The notes under the pieces: model-generated
Seen by the model: only the letters and a program-made list of their open reading frames with translations
What the model was told of the DNA's origin: nothing
The model's database searches: none
Program-made: the position numbers and the translations under genes
In this document: one piece after another, positions 1-10,895 of the stretch
Layout: every line of letters begins with the position of its first letter
How positions within the stretch are numbered: the stretch's first letter is position 1
From: Gonium pectorale
Taxonomy: Eukaryota; Chlorophyta; Chlorophyceae; Chlamydomonadales; Volvocaceae
Length of the DNA stretch: 41,524 nucleotides
Assembly (NCBI GenBank): GCA_001584585.1
Contig: LSYV01000015.1
Span: forward strand, 264,016 to 305,539
Direction: 5' to 3'

Positions 1-198
1 GCTACGGGAGCCGGCCGGTATGGGACGGGACGCCGAGTTTGGGGGGTTTCGGCCAAAGTTCAGAGAAGTTCAGCTCGCGCCAGGCCTTAATCCACAGTAT
101 ACACTAATAGTAGCCCCTAGAGCGGTCGCTGGCCCAGCAGCGGGTGGTAGGCGCTCTGCGCGGCCCCCGCAACAGCGTGCATTAGGCGTGCTGAACGA

Positions 199-669
199 CT
201 AGACTTGCCATCTGAGCCAGAAAACAGCCAGTAATTCACCACTGGACATAGTGTTGCCGAATCCGGGCCGGCCAGGGCGATCGAGGACGTTCAGGCTCGG
301 AAAACGGCCGCAATGGCGCGGGGGCGCGAGGACGGGGGGTCGACTCGACGCCCGGACCAGCTCGCGCCATAAAACTTTGCTAGCGCAAATCGCCTTTACA
401 CTTAGACACAGTTTATGCCCCCGAAGCAGCGAAACGCGGTGGTCAGCCCAGATTTGGCTCCGGAACCAGGGAGTGACCCAGCTCTCTGCTCTGCAAGCAC
501 CTGTGCGGCTTCTTTCCTGTCCAGTTTCGTTATCGACGCATACCCTGCAGCTACCGTCTGTCCAGATGATATTACTGGTACCATACCTTAAGGGCAGCAT
601 CGCCGCGAAGCGGGAGCTGGCCCATCCCTCGGGCATCTGGACCGCGACCCCGGTAGAGGTGCGTGGCAT
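199..669 (-). pseudogene. Possible RNase H-like retroelement fragment
   Basis: An open minus-strand stretch of about 156 codons contains the peptide IIWTDGSCR about 36 residues in. The hydrophobic-strand plus TDGS pattern is the first catalytic strand of RNase H domains in non-LTR retrotransposons. I cannot see the later RNase H catalytic residues in the same frame, so the domain is either broken or this is a chance match. It lies just downstream, in the minus-strand direction, of the retroelement-like remnant at 814-2329, which supports a shared origin. No reverse transcriptase motif is visible between them, so the element would be internally deleted. No start or function is proposed. Confidence 0.25.
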
Positions 670-813
670 GGGCGGCGGGGCAGCGGCGAGGCTGCGGCGA
701 GCCTTATTGGTGTAGGGGCGCGTCAGTGCCGGGTTGCGGTTCGTGACCGTCGGCAGCCGTGATGGGGCTAGCGAGACCCCGCCTAGGCCTTGTAGCTGGG
801 TGCGTAGGCGCCC

Positions 814-2329
814 CTATTGCCGTGTGGTGTTGAGGGCAGTCACTGCCTCCTCGTTGGCGACGAGCAGAATGTGGAGCCCCCCGCGCGGTGCACGGCTGGA
901 GGCGGTTGCACCAAGGGCTTCAGGGGCCCCCCTGGTGCGTGCTGCGGCAGTCTTGCTATACTGTACACATGCGGGCTTGTGAGAAGTTTGGTGTATGGCC
1001 CGGTCCGGCTCCATGGCAAGATCATAAAGGTCGCGGTGGGGGAGCTTGACAGGGCCTGCGTTTCCGCGCAGGCCACGGCCCAGCCTAGGGCCTTGGCCCC
1101 TTCCGCAGGGGTGGGGTTGGGATGCGCCACCGAGAGCCCCGTTATCGCCTCGGAGTAGGCGTCAGGGCAGGCCCCAAAGCAGGCGTCTTCCTGGCGCATG
1201 CTGTGATACCAGGTGGCCGCGTCGCTGCAGTTTAGGGGCGAGGCGAAGCGTTCGGCTACGCCTCCCGTTTTCAGTCCTTCCAGTGTAGAGATGAGTGCTG
1301 CCTGAAGCCCCTCATGCATTGTGTGTTGGGAGATTGGCGCTGACTTCCGGTGACGCCCTCCCTCCGATTTATAGTACTGTAGGAGGCGTGCCACTGCCTC
1401 TGCAAACGCCGCGTCCGTGGCTGCCACTGGTGTGCGGCACTGCGTGTTGGGTACGCCGACGTGAACCGCGTGTAGAGTGCCCAGAGGCGAGCCAAGGTGA
1501 GTGTACCGATGACGGTGCCATCCGGGTTGTATACAAACGCAGTGTCCATGTCCGTGGCGGTGCCGCGCCATTCAGCGATCCGCCCAGTTTGGATGGTAAA
1601 TCTCTGGGGCGGGACGATGTCCGAGTACGGATTGCAGGGGGTGCGTCTTATGTTTGTGCTAGCCATGATGATTCTTGCCCTGTCGGTTGGGTCCTCAGGC
1701 CCCGGGTCTGCCCAGCGGCCCTGCCTCTGGGCATTGCTGAGGTTGGTGTCCTGGCTGGGGGGCGGGTGGGTTCCCCCTTCGTCGTGTAGGGTGGGTCTGG
1801 AATACTCCGCGAGGGCCGTTTCCCAGCTGGGGCATTCTGATAGCAAGTTCAGGGGTACCCAGGCTGGCTCCCATTCTACATACCTGAAGTGTTGGTCCAT
1901 CGGGCGACCATAGAGGGGTGTGCGTGCGGGTTGACCGTCGCGCGCGGAGACCTTAGCGATTAGTTTGGGTTTCATCCCCAGCTTCAGGTACATCTCAATC
2001 GCACCAACCGGGACAACTTGCGGTTTCCATATGACTTCGTATTGGCGTTGACATTTCTCTTCCACCGTGGGTTGGTCGCCCCTGTCCCGGGCCTTCTGCA
2101 GGTCCCGGTCGGTCATGAGGCGGACAGTCCTCGGGCCTTGTGTGATGTTCTGGATGTCATCCAGGTCCCCACAGAGATCGTATGTGATCTGTGTGGCTCC
2201 TTTCTGTTCCTGGTTTTTGGTCCAGGGCACTAGGTTGTACAGCATTTGCTGCCGTGCGAGCTGCCAGCGTCTGAGCTGTAATGAGTCAACCCAGTGCTTT
2301 GGCCATGGACCCCGCTTACGGGTGGGCAT
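814..2329 (-). mobile_element. Decayed retroelement-like coding sequence with frameshifts
   Basis: Minus-strand reading begins at an ATG at 2329 and runs open to about 1455. It starts with a basic segment (MPTRKRGPWPKHW) and continues as a charged, Trp-rich protein. Similarity-like continuity then moves to another frame near 1450-1465 and continues to about 890, with a strand-rich stretch containing ATFMILPWSRTG and HVYSIARLP. It moves again near 890-905 to a frame reading LHILLVANEEAVTALN, which stops at 814. The pattern of a short hydrophobic strand, then LPW, then LLVANE resembles accessory domains I associate with chlorophyte retroelements, but this is recognition by eye. At least two frameshifts mean it cannot make one intact protein unless introns correct the frame, and I saw no good splice sites doing so. 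It could instead be a pseudogene of a host protein. Confidence 0.45.
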
Positions 2330-2374
2330 TGCACCTAATCGCGGCACGGATCGGCTTGTGTCGGTAAGGACCAC

Positions 2375-4105
2375 CTCAAGGAACTCCTTACTTGAGATGC
2401 CCCCAGTCTCCCCGGGCGCACCATTTTACATTGGTATCATGGGAAAGCAGGCAGGTTACGACCTGTTAGTGTCTCGTTATTGGATTTCTGCGCAACTCAC
2501 CATGAGCTGTTTGCAGTTTCCGGAGTTGGCGCTGCTGCACCACACGTCCCGAACAGTTCAAGCCGTATAACAGTGACTCACTGGCAAGCTGGTCCCTCAG
2601 GGACGGGAGGGCCTGTCTTCTCACTTGTATCGCCGGCGTTGACTTGTATACTGGTACATATGTACAATTCCTCTTGAAATGCCTCGCCTTCGGGTATGTC
2701 CTGTCTTTCAGACCATGGTAACCAGCCGACGCGCCTACGGCATACACACCGCCATAGCACCCGTGCTTACGGCATCATGCAAGGAACAGAGCAGTTCGAG
2801 GTACGCCCTGTAAGGTGACTTTTACGTACCAGTACATTTGCACATAGGGACGCCCCAGCAATCATCAACACTGGCTGATGCACTGACAACTGATCAAACG
2901 CGAAGGGCTCGCTGGAGAGGTACGGCAAAACCAGTGCATGTCCAAAAGATGTGCTCAAGTTGCTTTTGCCGCGGCACAAGCAACCCTAGTCAGCATCCTT
3001 CACCAAGATCGGCGTCCTATACCTAAATAAAACCGAACAGGGCCCCCCCTTACAGCGGCGATGTTCTTGCCAGCACTCCTAGAGGCGCTAGGCGTTATTG
3101 TAGACGCGAGCAGGTCTGTTGATGTTCATCACACCTACCGCCCTCCCGTGCATGCGAGCCCTACCTGTGGGTCAGCCAGGCACGCCAGCTACCAAGGCCC
3201 CAAACCCTACCACCAACATCAACACAAGACAGTATCAAAAGCTCCGTTCCCAAAACAAGCATCGTGACCTTTCAACACGAAAGACTGTACAATACAGCAA
3301 GAACCGTAACCTTATCACATGCAAATCTGTACGGTACAGCCACACCGTGCATCTATCGACGTTGGCGTATCTAATCAGGATCCGCATCTGCGTCTATGAT
3401 GCACAGGCATGCGCCGCCCCGGTATGCCCCGGACAATGTACACTCAACAACGACCAGACACTGAAACAGGATCTTCCCACAACGCTACTTGTGGATGAAC
3501 GAGCACGTCTTCATGTGCATTCCGCAAAGACTTAGAAGCTGAGGCGCTGAGGAACGATTGCTCAGCACATTGCCTCTCCGCCTGTAACCTTTCACAGAAC
3601 AAAACCTTTACTGACCGCTTGACCACCAGCCGACCTTTACCAGAAAGGCGCCGCACACCACATGTACAGCACTGAAATACAAATACCTTGCACAATAGAA
3701 GCGGCGCACAGTAGGATGCGGACGCTGTATGCGGGCTACATCAAGACAATGCACAAATCATTCAGTGTCAAAAACCAGCATGCCTCAAAAGCGTTCCCCG
3801 CCCCGCCCCAATGCGGGTCGGGGCAGAAGGGGAATCCCACGCCCTGGCCCACAGTCAAGACAGCACTGCCTGCGGCGACACGCTCTAGGCAAGCGCAGGA
3901 CGAATTCACCGTTCTTACGAATGGGCACTGCGTAGTACGAAGACGACGGCAGGGTGGGATGCCAGGATGCCCAGGCGCATCACGTCGGAGCATGCTCATA
4001 ATCGCCGCACGTAATTATCAGCGTCACGAGCCAACCCATCCAAGCACGTGAGGCTGTGTGCCGTAAGGGCCAACGTGTGCGTGGCTACGGACAACACTGC
4101 CGACG
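2375..4105. other. Gene-free stretch between retroelement remnant and FMO gene
   Basis: Only short, uncorrelated reading frames occur here, with no family resemblance. Base composition is less GC-rich than in the neighbouring genes. The 3' untranslated region of the minus-strand FMO gene ending at 4106 should lie in its right-hand part. The nearest minus-strand TGTAA is at 3050-3054, about 1 kb beyond the stop, so I do not assign it with confidence. A diverged tandem array at about 3228-3365 is listed separately. Confidence 0.5.
3228..3365. repeat. Very diverged three-copy tandem repeat
   Basis: Three successive segments of about 42-55 bp each begin with a GTAC- or GTAT-like word. Each then carries CAA or CAG-rich sequence and a CCGT or TCGT word (near 3228, 3284 and 3329). 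The second and third copies share TGTAC..TACAGC..CACCGT or AACCGT spacing. Identity is low, so this may be coincidental. Confidence 0.25.
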
Positions 4106-7100
4106 TCATGCGCACAGTTCCGCGGTACGCATGCTGCCCTCGCCTCCAGCGCCGCCGCACTCGTCGCCGCGTGGGCCGTCACAGTCGAGCGGGGCGCAGG
4201 CATCGAGGCGCCGCTGGCCCGCGCTCCTAGCGGAGGCGCGCCAGGGTCCAGGATCAGGCGAGGACGCAACTGTGGAGCCCGCGGTGCAGGGACCCAAGGC
4301 CGACACTGCATGTTGTAAGGACCGATCGTGGCCGTGCGCGCTGCGCGCGGACACCCCCACAGCTGCCGCTGCACCGCATGCGGACAACGCCACGGCCACT
4401 GCTGGCCAGCCGGCCGTGATGCTGCGGCTCCGTGGTGCAACGGTGTCACTGCCCGTGCCTGCTATGGCGGCGTCCGACGTAAGTAGACGTGCAGTCGATG
4501 ACGATGCCGACGGCTGGACAGGATGCTCGGCGACGACGTCGGCACGCGCGGTTTGGCGGACGAGCCCCAAGGCGCCGTGGGAGCCCCCATACGCTGCAGC
4601 CGCAGCCACCAACGCGGCAGCCACCTCTCCCACCACCACCTCACACTCCGCGACCGAACCGACCCCGCACTGCACATCGCAGCAGCTGGGCGATGCGTGG
4701 AAGTACATCATGCTTGCATGCCGCAGTTCGCCCGCGCCCCAGACGACCTGCGGAGCGCTGGTGGCCGTAGGGCAGCGCCTTGGGGCCGCGATGGGGCCGC
4801 TCAGGGTGCTGCAGGACGTCAGGATGCAGCTGCGGCTGCTTGTCGCGTTGTGTTTGTTAAAGGATGTGGCGCCGGTAAGCGCGCCACAGCCGTCGGTGGC
4901 GCTGCTCCCGCTGTCGGCGCCTGCAGTGGCGGCCTCAGGAAACTGGTGCGGCGCGAAGCGACTGACGGGCGGCGTCAGCGCAGGCGAGCGGAGGCGCACC
5001 GCGATGGTGGCACGGTACCCCCCGGCAGCTCCACTCCCGGCGCCCAGAGCAGCAGGCTCCCCGCGCCGGAGGCAGCTGGTCGTTGGGCTCCGCCCCAGGC
5101 GGGAGGACTTGCGCCGCATCAGCAGTCCTGTGGCGGCCCTGCTCTGGAGGCTGCCGTGGCTGCTGCAGGGCTCACACGGGGAGAGCTCGCCCTGTGGCTG
5201 CGCTGCATACCGCGCCTTGAAGCTGGGCGCCTTTCGGGAGGGGCCGGCACAGACCTTGGCGGCGCCGGGCCCAGGGTCGGGGCCTATTGGGCAAGACTCC
5301 AGGCGGCGGAGGCCCCCCGCGCCAAAGCCGTAGCCGCCATCGGTGGTGGCCGCGGCCCCAGCTTCAGCGAAGCTGTAGCAGCGCTCTGCCCCCATTGGAG
5401 TGTGGGCCGGCGACAGGTGCAATAATGAATCGATGTCCTGCCACATAGGGCCGCTGCGGCGCCCCTGGCCACCGCTGCTGCAGCCGCTACCGCTCTTGCC
5501 ATCGGGCAAGCTCTCAGGAAGGAACAAGTCCTGGGCAGCCATACGCTCAGGTCGCTGCAGGCAGACGCTGGAGCCTGTGGACCCCGCTGACGCTGCGCCG
5601 CCGCCAGCGTCAAATGCCGAGCCGGCTGCTTGCGGGCACCCTATGCGCCTCCGCTGGGCCAAAGGCTCATGGCCGAGTGCAACAACCCCGGGCTGCGCCT
5701 GCGGCTCGCTCTCGGCAGCCGAGCCCCCGCTGGCCTTGGGGCTTGTCACTGTGCCCGCGGGCGTCTGAAGGCCAGCTCGATGCCCGCCACCGGCCGTAAG
5801 CTCGGAGTAGTCCTCGGGCGTGTACGCCCCGAAGCACTCGGCCAGCAGGTTGAGGCCCTTACGGCGCGGCTGGGCGCTCATGTCCCGCAGCAGCTGCAGC
5901 CGGGCGTATAGGACGCGGACGTTAGTGAGTAGATCATATATACATGCAAATCAAGCGTTGGTAGATGAGGCGTGAGAAAGATCAATGTATGCACAGCGTG
6001 CTGTCTACTGCCCCCCTCTGCCCCCCATAACGACAAAAGGCATTTACACCACCCCTGCCCTGGCCTTCAAACCTTACATGGGCCCCTGTCCTGTACCTGG
6101 TCGTGGTATTGTTGACCGTACAGCATCAGTACGGCACCCCTGCCCTGGCCTTCAAACCTTACATGGGCCCCTGTCCTGTACCTGGTCGTGGTATTGTTGA
6201 CCGTACAGCATCAGTACGGCGCCGCGATTCCGCTGCGGCGGGATAACCTTACGGCGCCACCGCTGCTGCGCGCGCACGTCCGTCGCCATCGCGGCCGGCG
6301 ACGGTAGCTTTACGCGGTCAGACAGCACCTCCGCCAGCCACAGCGCCTGCAGGCCCTGCGTGAGGATGTTGCTGTACGTGGCAACCTGTCGCGGGGTAAG
6401 ACGCACAAAAGGGCCAGTGTGAGCTCCGTGCTGGAACTGGACCTCATGGCCCATGGGGACACCCGCCTTCAGGCGGATTGCAACGTTCCACAGAACCCCC
6501 GGTATGCCTCCAGGCTGTGCCATCTGGCGGTCATAACGGCCACTTTTGCCCGCAGATCCTACCTCGCTTCCCACGAAGGCCAGGTGCGGCACGCCGGGCG
6601 GTATGCAGTTGCGGTAGAGGTACAGCCCGTCCTTCTGGAGCCCCAGCTGCGACCGAGTGTCGTGGTCAAAGTAGTCGTATGTCTTCTCGTATCCCGTGCA
6701 GTACAGGACGACGTCGACGGGCAGGAAGCTGCCGTCCTGAACGGATTAGTAAGGACGGTTGCGCAGGCCGCGGTTTGCGAGGCACTGCTGGACCACCGCA
6801 TTGCCCCTTGGGGGGGACCACCCCGATTGCAACTTGCACAAACGAATCAATGACAGGGATCCGGGCGCAGCTTTGGGACAGAAGCGACTTGCAATCTTAG
6901 GGGCATCGCCGGTCCGCACCGAGCCGACCGCACCTGCAGGATGACTCCGTTGCGAACAAAGCTGTTGATCTCCCCTGCATGCATGCCAAGGCATAAGTCA
7001 AAGAGGAGAGGCCAACTTGCAACCCGGCCACCGAGCGCCTCATCGACCAAGCAGCTCGAGCAGCAAACACATGCGGCAACGGCACCATGCGGCACCTCGC

Positions 7101-9124
7101 CACCGCATCGGAGTGAGTGCACCTGCCCCTTCCAACCAGCCCCTTGCCCACCCCACAGGCTCTTGTAGCTGTCGCTCTCGGCCAGCGCCACGCATCCGTC
7201 CTCCAGCACCTGCCCTCCGTAGAAGAGGTCGCCGGGCATAGGGACGCGGGGCCTGAGCTCCCCGTGCAGCCCGAACTTGGAGGCGATGACGCCCTGCAAC
7301 CAAGCGCAGGCGTGGTGGCGTGTCGTTACCGGCTGCATCAGCCACGCGTTGCATTTTACACCCTGGGGCGCTACCTTATTGGCACGACAGGGTCATGAGC
7401 AACTCTCTAGAATGTGGGAACACGTCACAAACCAGCAACTGTGAGTTCGGACATGCGCTTAAGAGTGGCAACATGGCTCATGACGGTGCATGGTGCACGA
7501 CACGCGCAGGTCGCATTCCCAGGATGCCGTGGGCGCCTCTTTGTCCGCACCTCCATGGTCCTCCAGAACAGGCGCTTGAGCGGCCTCGTCACCACGTCCA
7601 GAGCGCGTGACGTGCTGCCGGCGACGTAGTACGGCGGCAGCATGATAGGAGTGGCGCGGCTGAAGAGTAAGTTCTTTGTGTTCAAGCCGAGGACAGTGCG
7701 CGGCATGGGCCAGTGCGCCTGGCGGTACAGCATGGTTACCGAGGCAGCTGTACGGCTGGCCACCAGGCTGCACTCGAGGGCGGTTTTGCCGGCGCCCACG
7801 ATCAGCACGCGCCGGCTGTGCACCACCGATGTGTCCACGAAGTCCTTTGCGTGCATCTGTGCACCCGTGAAGAGCTCAGAGCCCTGCGTGACGAAAGCTC
7901 GCACGTAAGCCGGGCTCTAACGGCGCTGCTGACAAACACGAGTTGCATTGGGCACGGCGGTTGTTGTGACAAGTAGTGACTGCTGCAACCGGAGGAGCAC
8001 GAGCTGCTCACCGTGTAGGAGGGAATGAGCGGATTGTTGTACATACCGGTGCAGACCGTGACAAAGTCCACGAATACCTGCAGCCAAACAAGGCCAATCC
8101 ATGGAGGAACATGGATATCAATTCACAAGTTCGGCAACACTAGAGGGACACATGGGCGGAAGACATAAGGGTGAGGTAAGGGGTCACTGCCATTACACGT
8201 CTATCGAGGGCACCCGCAGCACTGCCACCTGTTGAGATACACAAGGAGATACATACCAAGCACGTGGCGCTTGAATGTTTTGCGCCCTGCAGTTATGGCC
8301 ATGGGTACAGCAGGAAGCAAAGCCGCTCACCTTGCAGAACTTCTCCCTCGCGCTGTCGCAGTACACCGCCTCCCACTTGCAGCTGCCCGGGTGCCACCGC
8401 AGCCGCAGCACCTTGCTGTTCAGCCGTATGTGGCGCATCAGCCCAAAGTGCTCCGCGTACGCCCGGATGTATTGCTGCACCTGCTGGCCCGTGGGGTAGT
8501 CGCTGAGCGGCCGCAGCTCCTCGGGCCACAAAAAGTCGGGGAACTGGTATGTGCGCCACGGGACTGCGGGAAGGCACGGATTGATTCTCAACAGTAATCA
8601 GGGGCGAACGACGTATGCCCCGCCGCACGCACCGATCTCAGCACCAGCACCAGCCCCGTGGCGTCGCTGGAATTGCGAGGGGCAGCAGCCGCGGCCGACA
8701 AGCGCATCGGTAGCGTCCAAGAACGTGACATTGATGGCTTACCCTGTAGGCCATATCCCATGTAGTTTGCCGCCCATACTCCCCCGATATCCGAGCTCGC
8801 CTCCAGGACCAGCACCTACGAGCGGTGCGACATGCACCTTAGTCTGCTAATATACGTGTTCATGAACTGAAGAAGAAACTCAGATGCCGCAGACATGAGT
8901 CAGTTGAGCCCCGCTCCGTTCAATGCGGATTTCGATACCTGGTATCCTATATCATGAAGGCGTCGTGTTGTTTGAAGCCCGGCGACGCCTCCGCCCACAA
9001 CCAAGCACGTGCGCTCTCCAACTCTGGGTTCTGGACGCCCAGGTAGCATATCCAATTCAGGTGTCTGGCTCTGCCGCAAGCATATGCCTATTGCAGCATC
9101 CGCGAAAGGTTGTAGGGGCCGCAT
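4106..9124 (-). CDS. Flavin-containing monooxygenase with long C-terminal tail (copy A)
   Basis: Class B flavoprotein monooxygenase that should use FAD, NADPH and O2 to oxygenate a small N- or S-containing substrate; the substrate is unknown. Modelled exons: 9124-8939, 8815-8743, 8563-8331, 8077-8012, 7883-7551, 7293-7152, 6974-6934, 6736-6563, 6385-6182, 5893-4106. All junctions keep phase and give 1079 residues. Visible motifs, in order: FAD site GGGVAG, the ExxxxxGGxW element (EASSDIGGVW), CTGMYNNP, the FMO signature FxGxxxHxxxF (FTGAQMHAKDF), the NADPH site GAGKTA, and a late CTGYEKTY. The core ends near LLAECFGAY. About 570 Ala/Gly/Ser-rich residues follow in the last exon, far beyond the usual FMO length of about 450-550. 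The start is the first in-frame ATG; a second ATG at 9049 is possible. It is a tandem paralogue of the gene at 10896-16518. The tail reading frame is the least certain part. Confidence 0.85.
6051..6220. repeat. Perfect 85-bp direct tandem duplication over a splice donor
   Basis: Bases 6051-6135 and 6136-6220 are identical. Each unit holds the last 39 coding bases of FMO copy A exon 9 (ending in the QYHDQ codons), its GTAC donor, and 46 bases of intron. The exon proper ends at 6182 in the right-hand unit. The left-hand unit carries an exact second donor at 6096. Perfect identity indicates a recent event. Confidence 0.97.
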
Positions 9125-10261
9125 TTGGAGGCACTTCGGTCCGAAGCATGATAAAGAGTATTGAACAACATACGCACGGCGCGTTTTATGAATACGTTCC
9201 GCCACTAGGGACGGACGAGTCGACTTACCATGCCGTTTACGCTTTCCCGCACATCCCGTTTGCGGTGCCACGTGACTGTACCGTCGACGATCGCATCATT
9301 ACTCTACCTGATAAGACAGCACAAGACTGCGCATTGCAGCATTGTGATGGCTCTGGTTGCTGTCGCTCAGTCAGATGGACGGTTGGCCGCAGTTGCTGCC
9401 CATTAACGTGCCGGACTCTTGAGGCCACTACCGTAAGCTAGACTGCAACAGCGCAGCGGAACGGTTTTGGCGAGGGCTAAGCCGGTGCACGCTGTGCAAG
9501 CGCAACGCGCGGGACGGCGCGCGGCACAACCGCCTGACTACTCCACATACCATGCAGCTGGGTAGTACAGCAAACGTCTCGGTCGTCGCGGTGCAGCCAA
9601 GCCGGATTCAAGCGACAGCGGGTGTGATTGGCCATGCTTCTTGGAATCTCGCTGGTTTCAGGCATGCGTCCTGCGGCGCTAGGGGCGGCCCCGCCGTTTG
9701 CGTGGGTACCTGCGAGCAGGGAAGTATATGCTTCTGGCGGGTATGCGGAAGCGATCCCCAATCCAACACCACCGCAGACTGGACAATGGCTATGGGGCGA
9801 AGCTCCGCAACCATTTTGTCAATTCGGATGGTCGTAAACAAACCGCTACTCGCCAAGAACTCGGGCCAATATACTGCCGTACAGCGCATGCGGGCATAAA
9901 CGCTTGCAGCTACGCTACGCTGCGTGCGGAAATCGTCGTGTTTCTGGACATGCATACGCCTGCGCCCTACCATCCTAGTATGACGAAGGCTGCGGGCGAC
10001 GTGGAGGGCCCTCTCGGGCCAATGTACTGAGCTCCGTCTTATAGTCTGACCAGCAACAGCCGGCCAAGCGGCCAATCAAGAGAAATCAAGTGTTAATTGC
10101 TGGGTGGCCGACGCACTGAGCAAACGCCGGCGCGGTGCGGTACGTTGCAACTGTCAGCAAAGAACCTTGTAGCTAGCCAGCAATCGGCATTGAGCCAGGG
10201 CAATGAGGATCAGCAACTGAACAAGCGTCGCAATAACCAAGCCCGCCCTGCGCGCCTTCCT

Positions 10262-10297
10262 GTACGTGCTCATTCGGACGTACGTGCTCATTGGGAC
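10262..10297. repeat. 18-bp tandem duplication
   Basis: Two adjacent 18-bp units, 10262-10279 and 10280-10297, share the word GTACGTGCTCATT and differ at one base. They sit in the FMO spacer. Confidence 0.9.
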
Positions 10298-10731
10298 CCT
10301 GAAATCGAACGTTGCGCACATCATGACATAGGCATTGCACCTCAAGTGCAACATCGCTCTCCTCTCCCGGAACCAACCCCAGCTGGGGATTGCATACGCA
10401 ACGGGACCCGAACGGGACCCTAACTGTTGGCAATGAATGGCGCCTCGCATCATGAATTTGAGCCAGTCTCAGGATCTCATGGACTATAATTTTGATGCGC
10501 TGCAAGAAGCGAGCTTTGAAACCGGACACGTGCATACCGTAGGCCAGGATCCAACCAAGTAGTACCAAGCAACCAGTTGAAACAGCTGCTCCGCCGCTGC
10601 ATTCGTACTAGAGGCCAAAGCCACGTGGAAAGCTGTCGAAGCCCGTCAGCAGCACGCGCAACGTACACGCTGGGCGCGGCACGCTTCGGATAAAACAAAA
10701 CTCCATTGCCGCGGTAAGCAGAATATCGTTC

Positions 10732-10736
10732 TTACA
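10732..10736 (-). terminator. TGTAA polyadenylation signal of FMO copy B
   Basis: The plus strand reads TTACA, so the minus strand has TGTAA about 160 bp past the stop of FMO copy B. TGTAA is the usual poly(A) signal of Chlamydomonadales, and the spacing fits a short 3' untranslated region. A five-base word also occurs by chance. Confidence 0.45.
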
Positions 10737-10895
10737 GCCACCCTTCAACCCAACGCCATCCGAAGAATGTAAGCTGATGCAATGCGCGCAACATATGCTC
10801 CAAGACGAGACATCTGTTGCTATGCACAAGCGCGCGCAATACGCCTTCCCCCGCCAGTGTGACGTTCTGCTCGGCGCCCAGGCGCCTCCCCTGTC

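Larger units (their letters stand above)
9125..10895. other. Spacer between the two FMO genes
   Basis: No coding region is supported. It must hold the promoter of copy A on its left and the 3' untranslated region of copy B on its right, because both genes read on the minus strand. Short reading frames show no codon bias or family motif. A TGTAA signal (10732-10736) and a small tandem duplication (10262-10297) are listed separately. Confidence 0.5.

Noticed and set aside
251..715. 154-codon plus-strand open frame
   Set aside because: No family resemblance, and the opposite strand has a slightly more meaningful WTDGS motif.
4056..5333. 425-codon open frame on the plus strand opposite the FMO copy A tail
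   Set aside because: GC-rich sequence with few stop codons opens several frames at once. The minus strand is favoured because it continues in phase from the conserved FMO core. Similar plus-strand frames at 10996-11853 and 12046-12807 opposite the copy B tail are rejected for the same reason.
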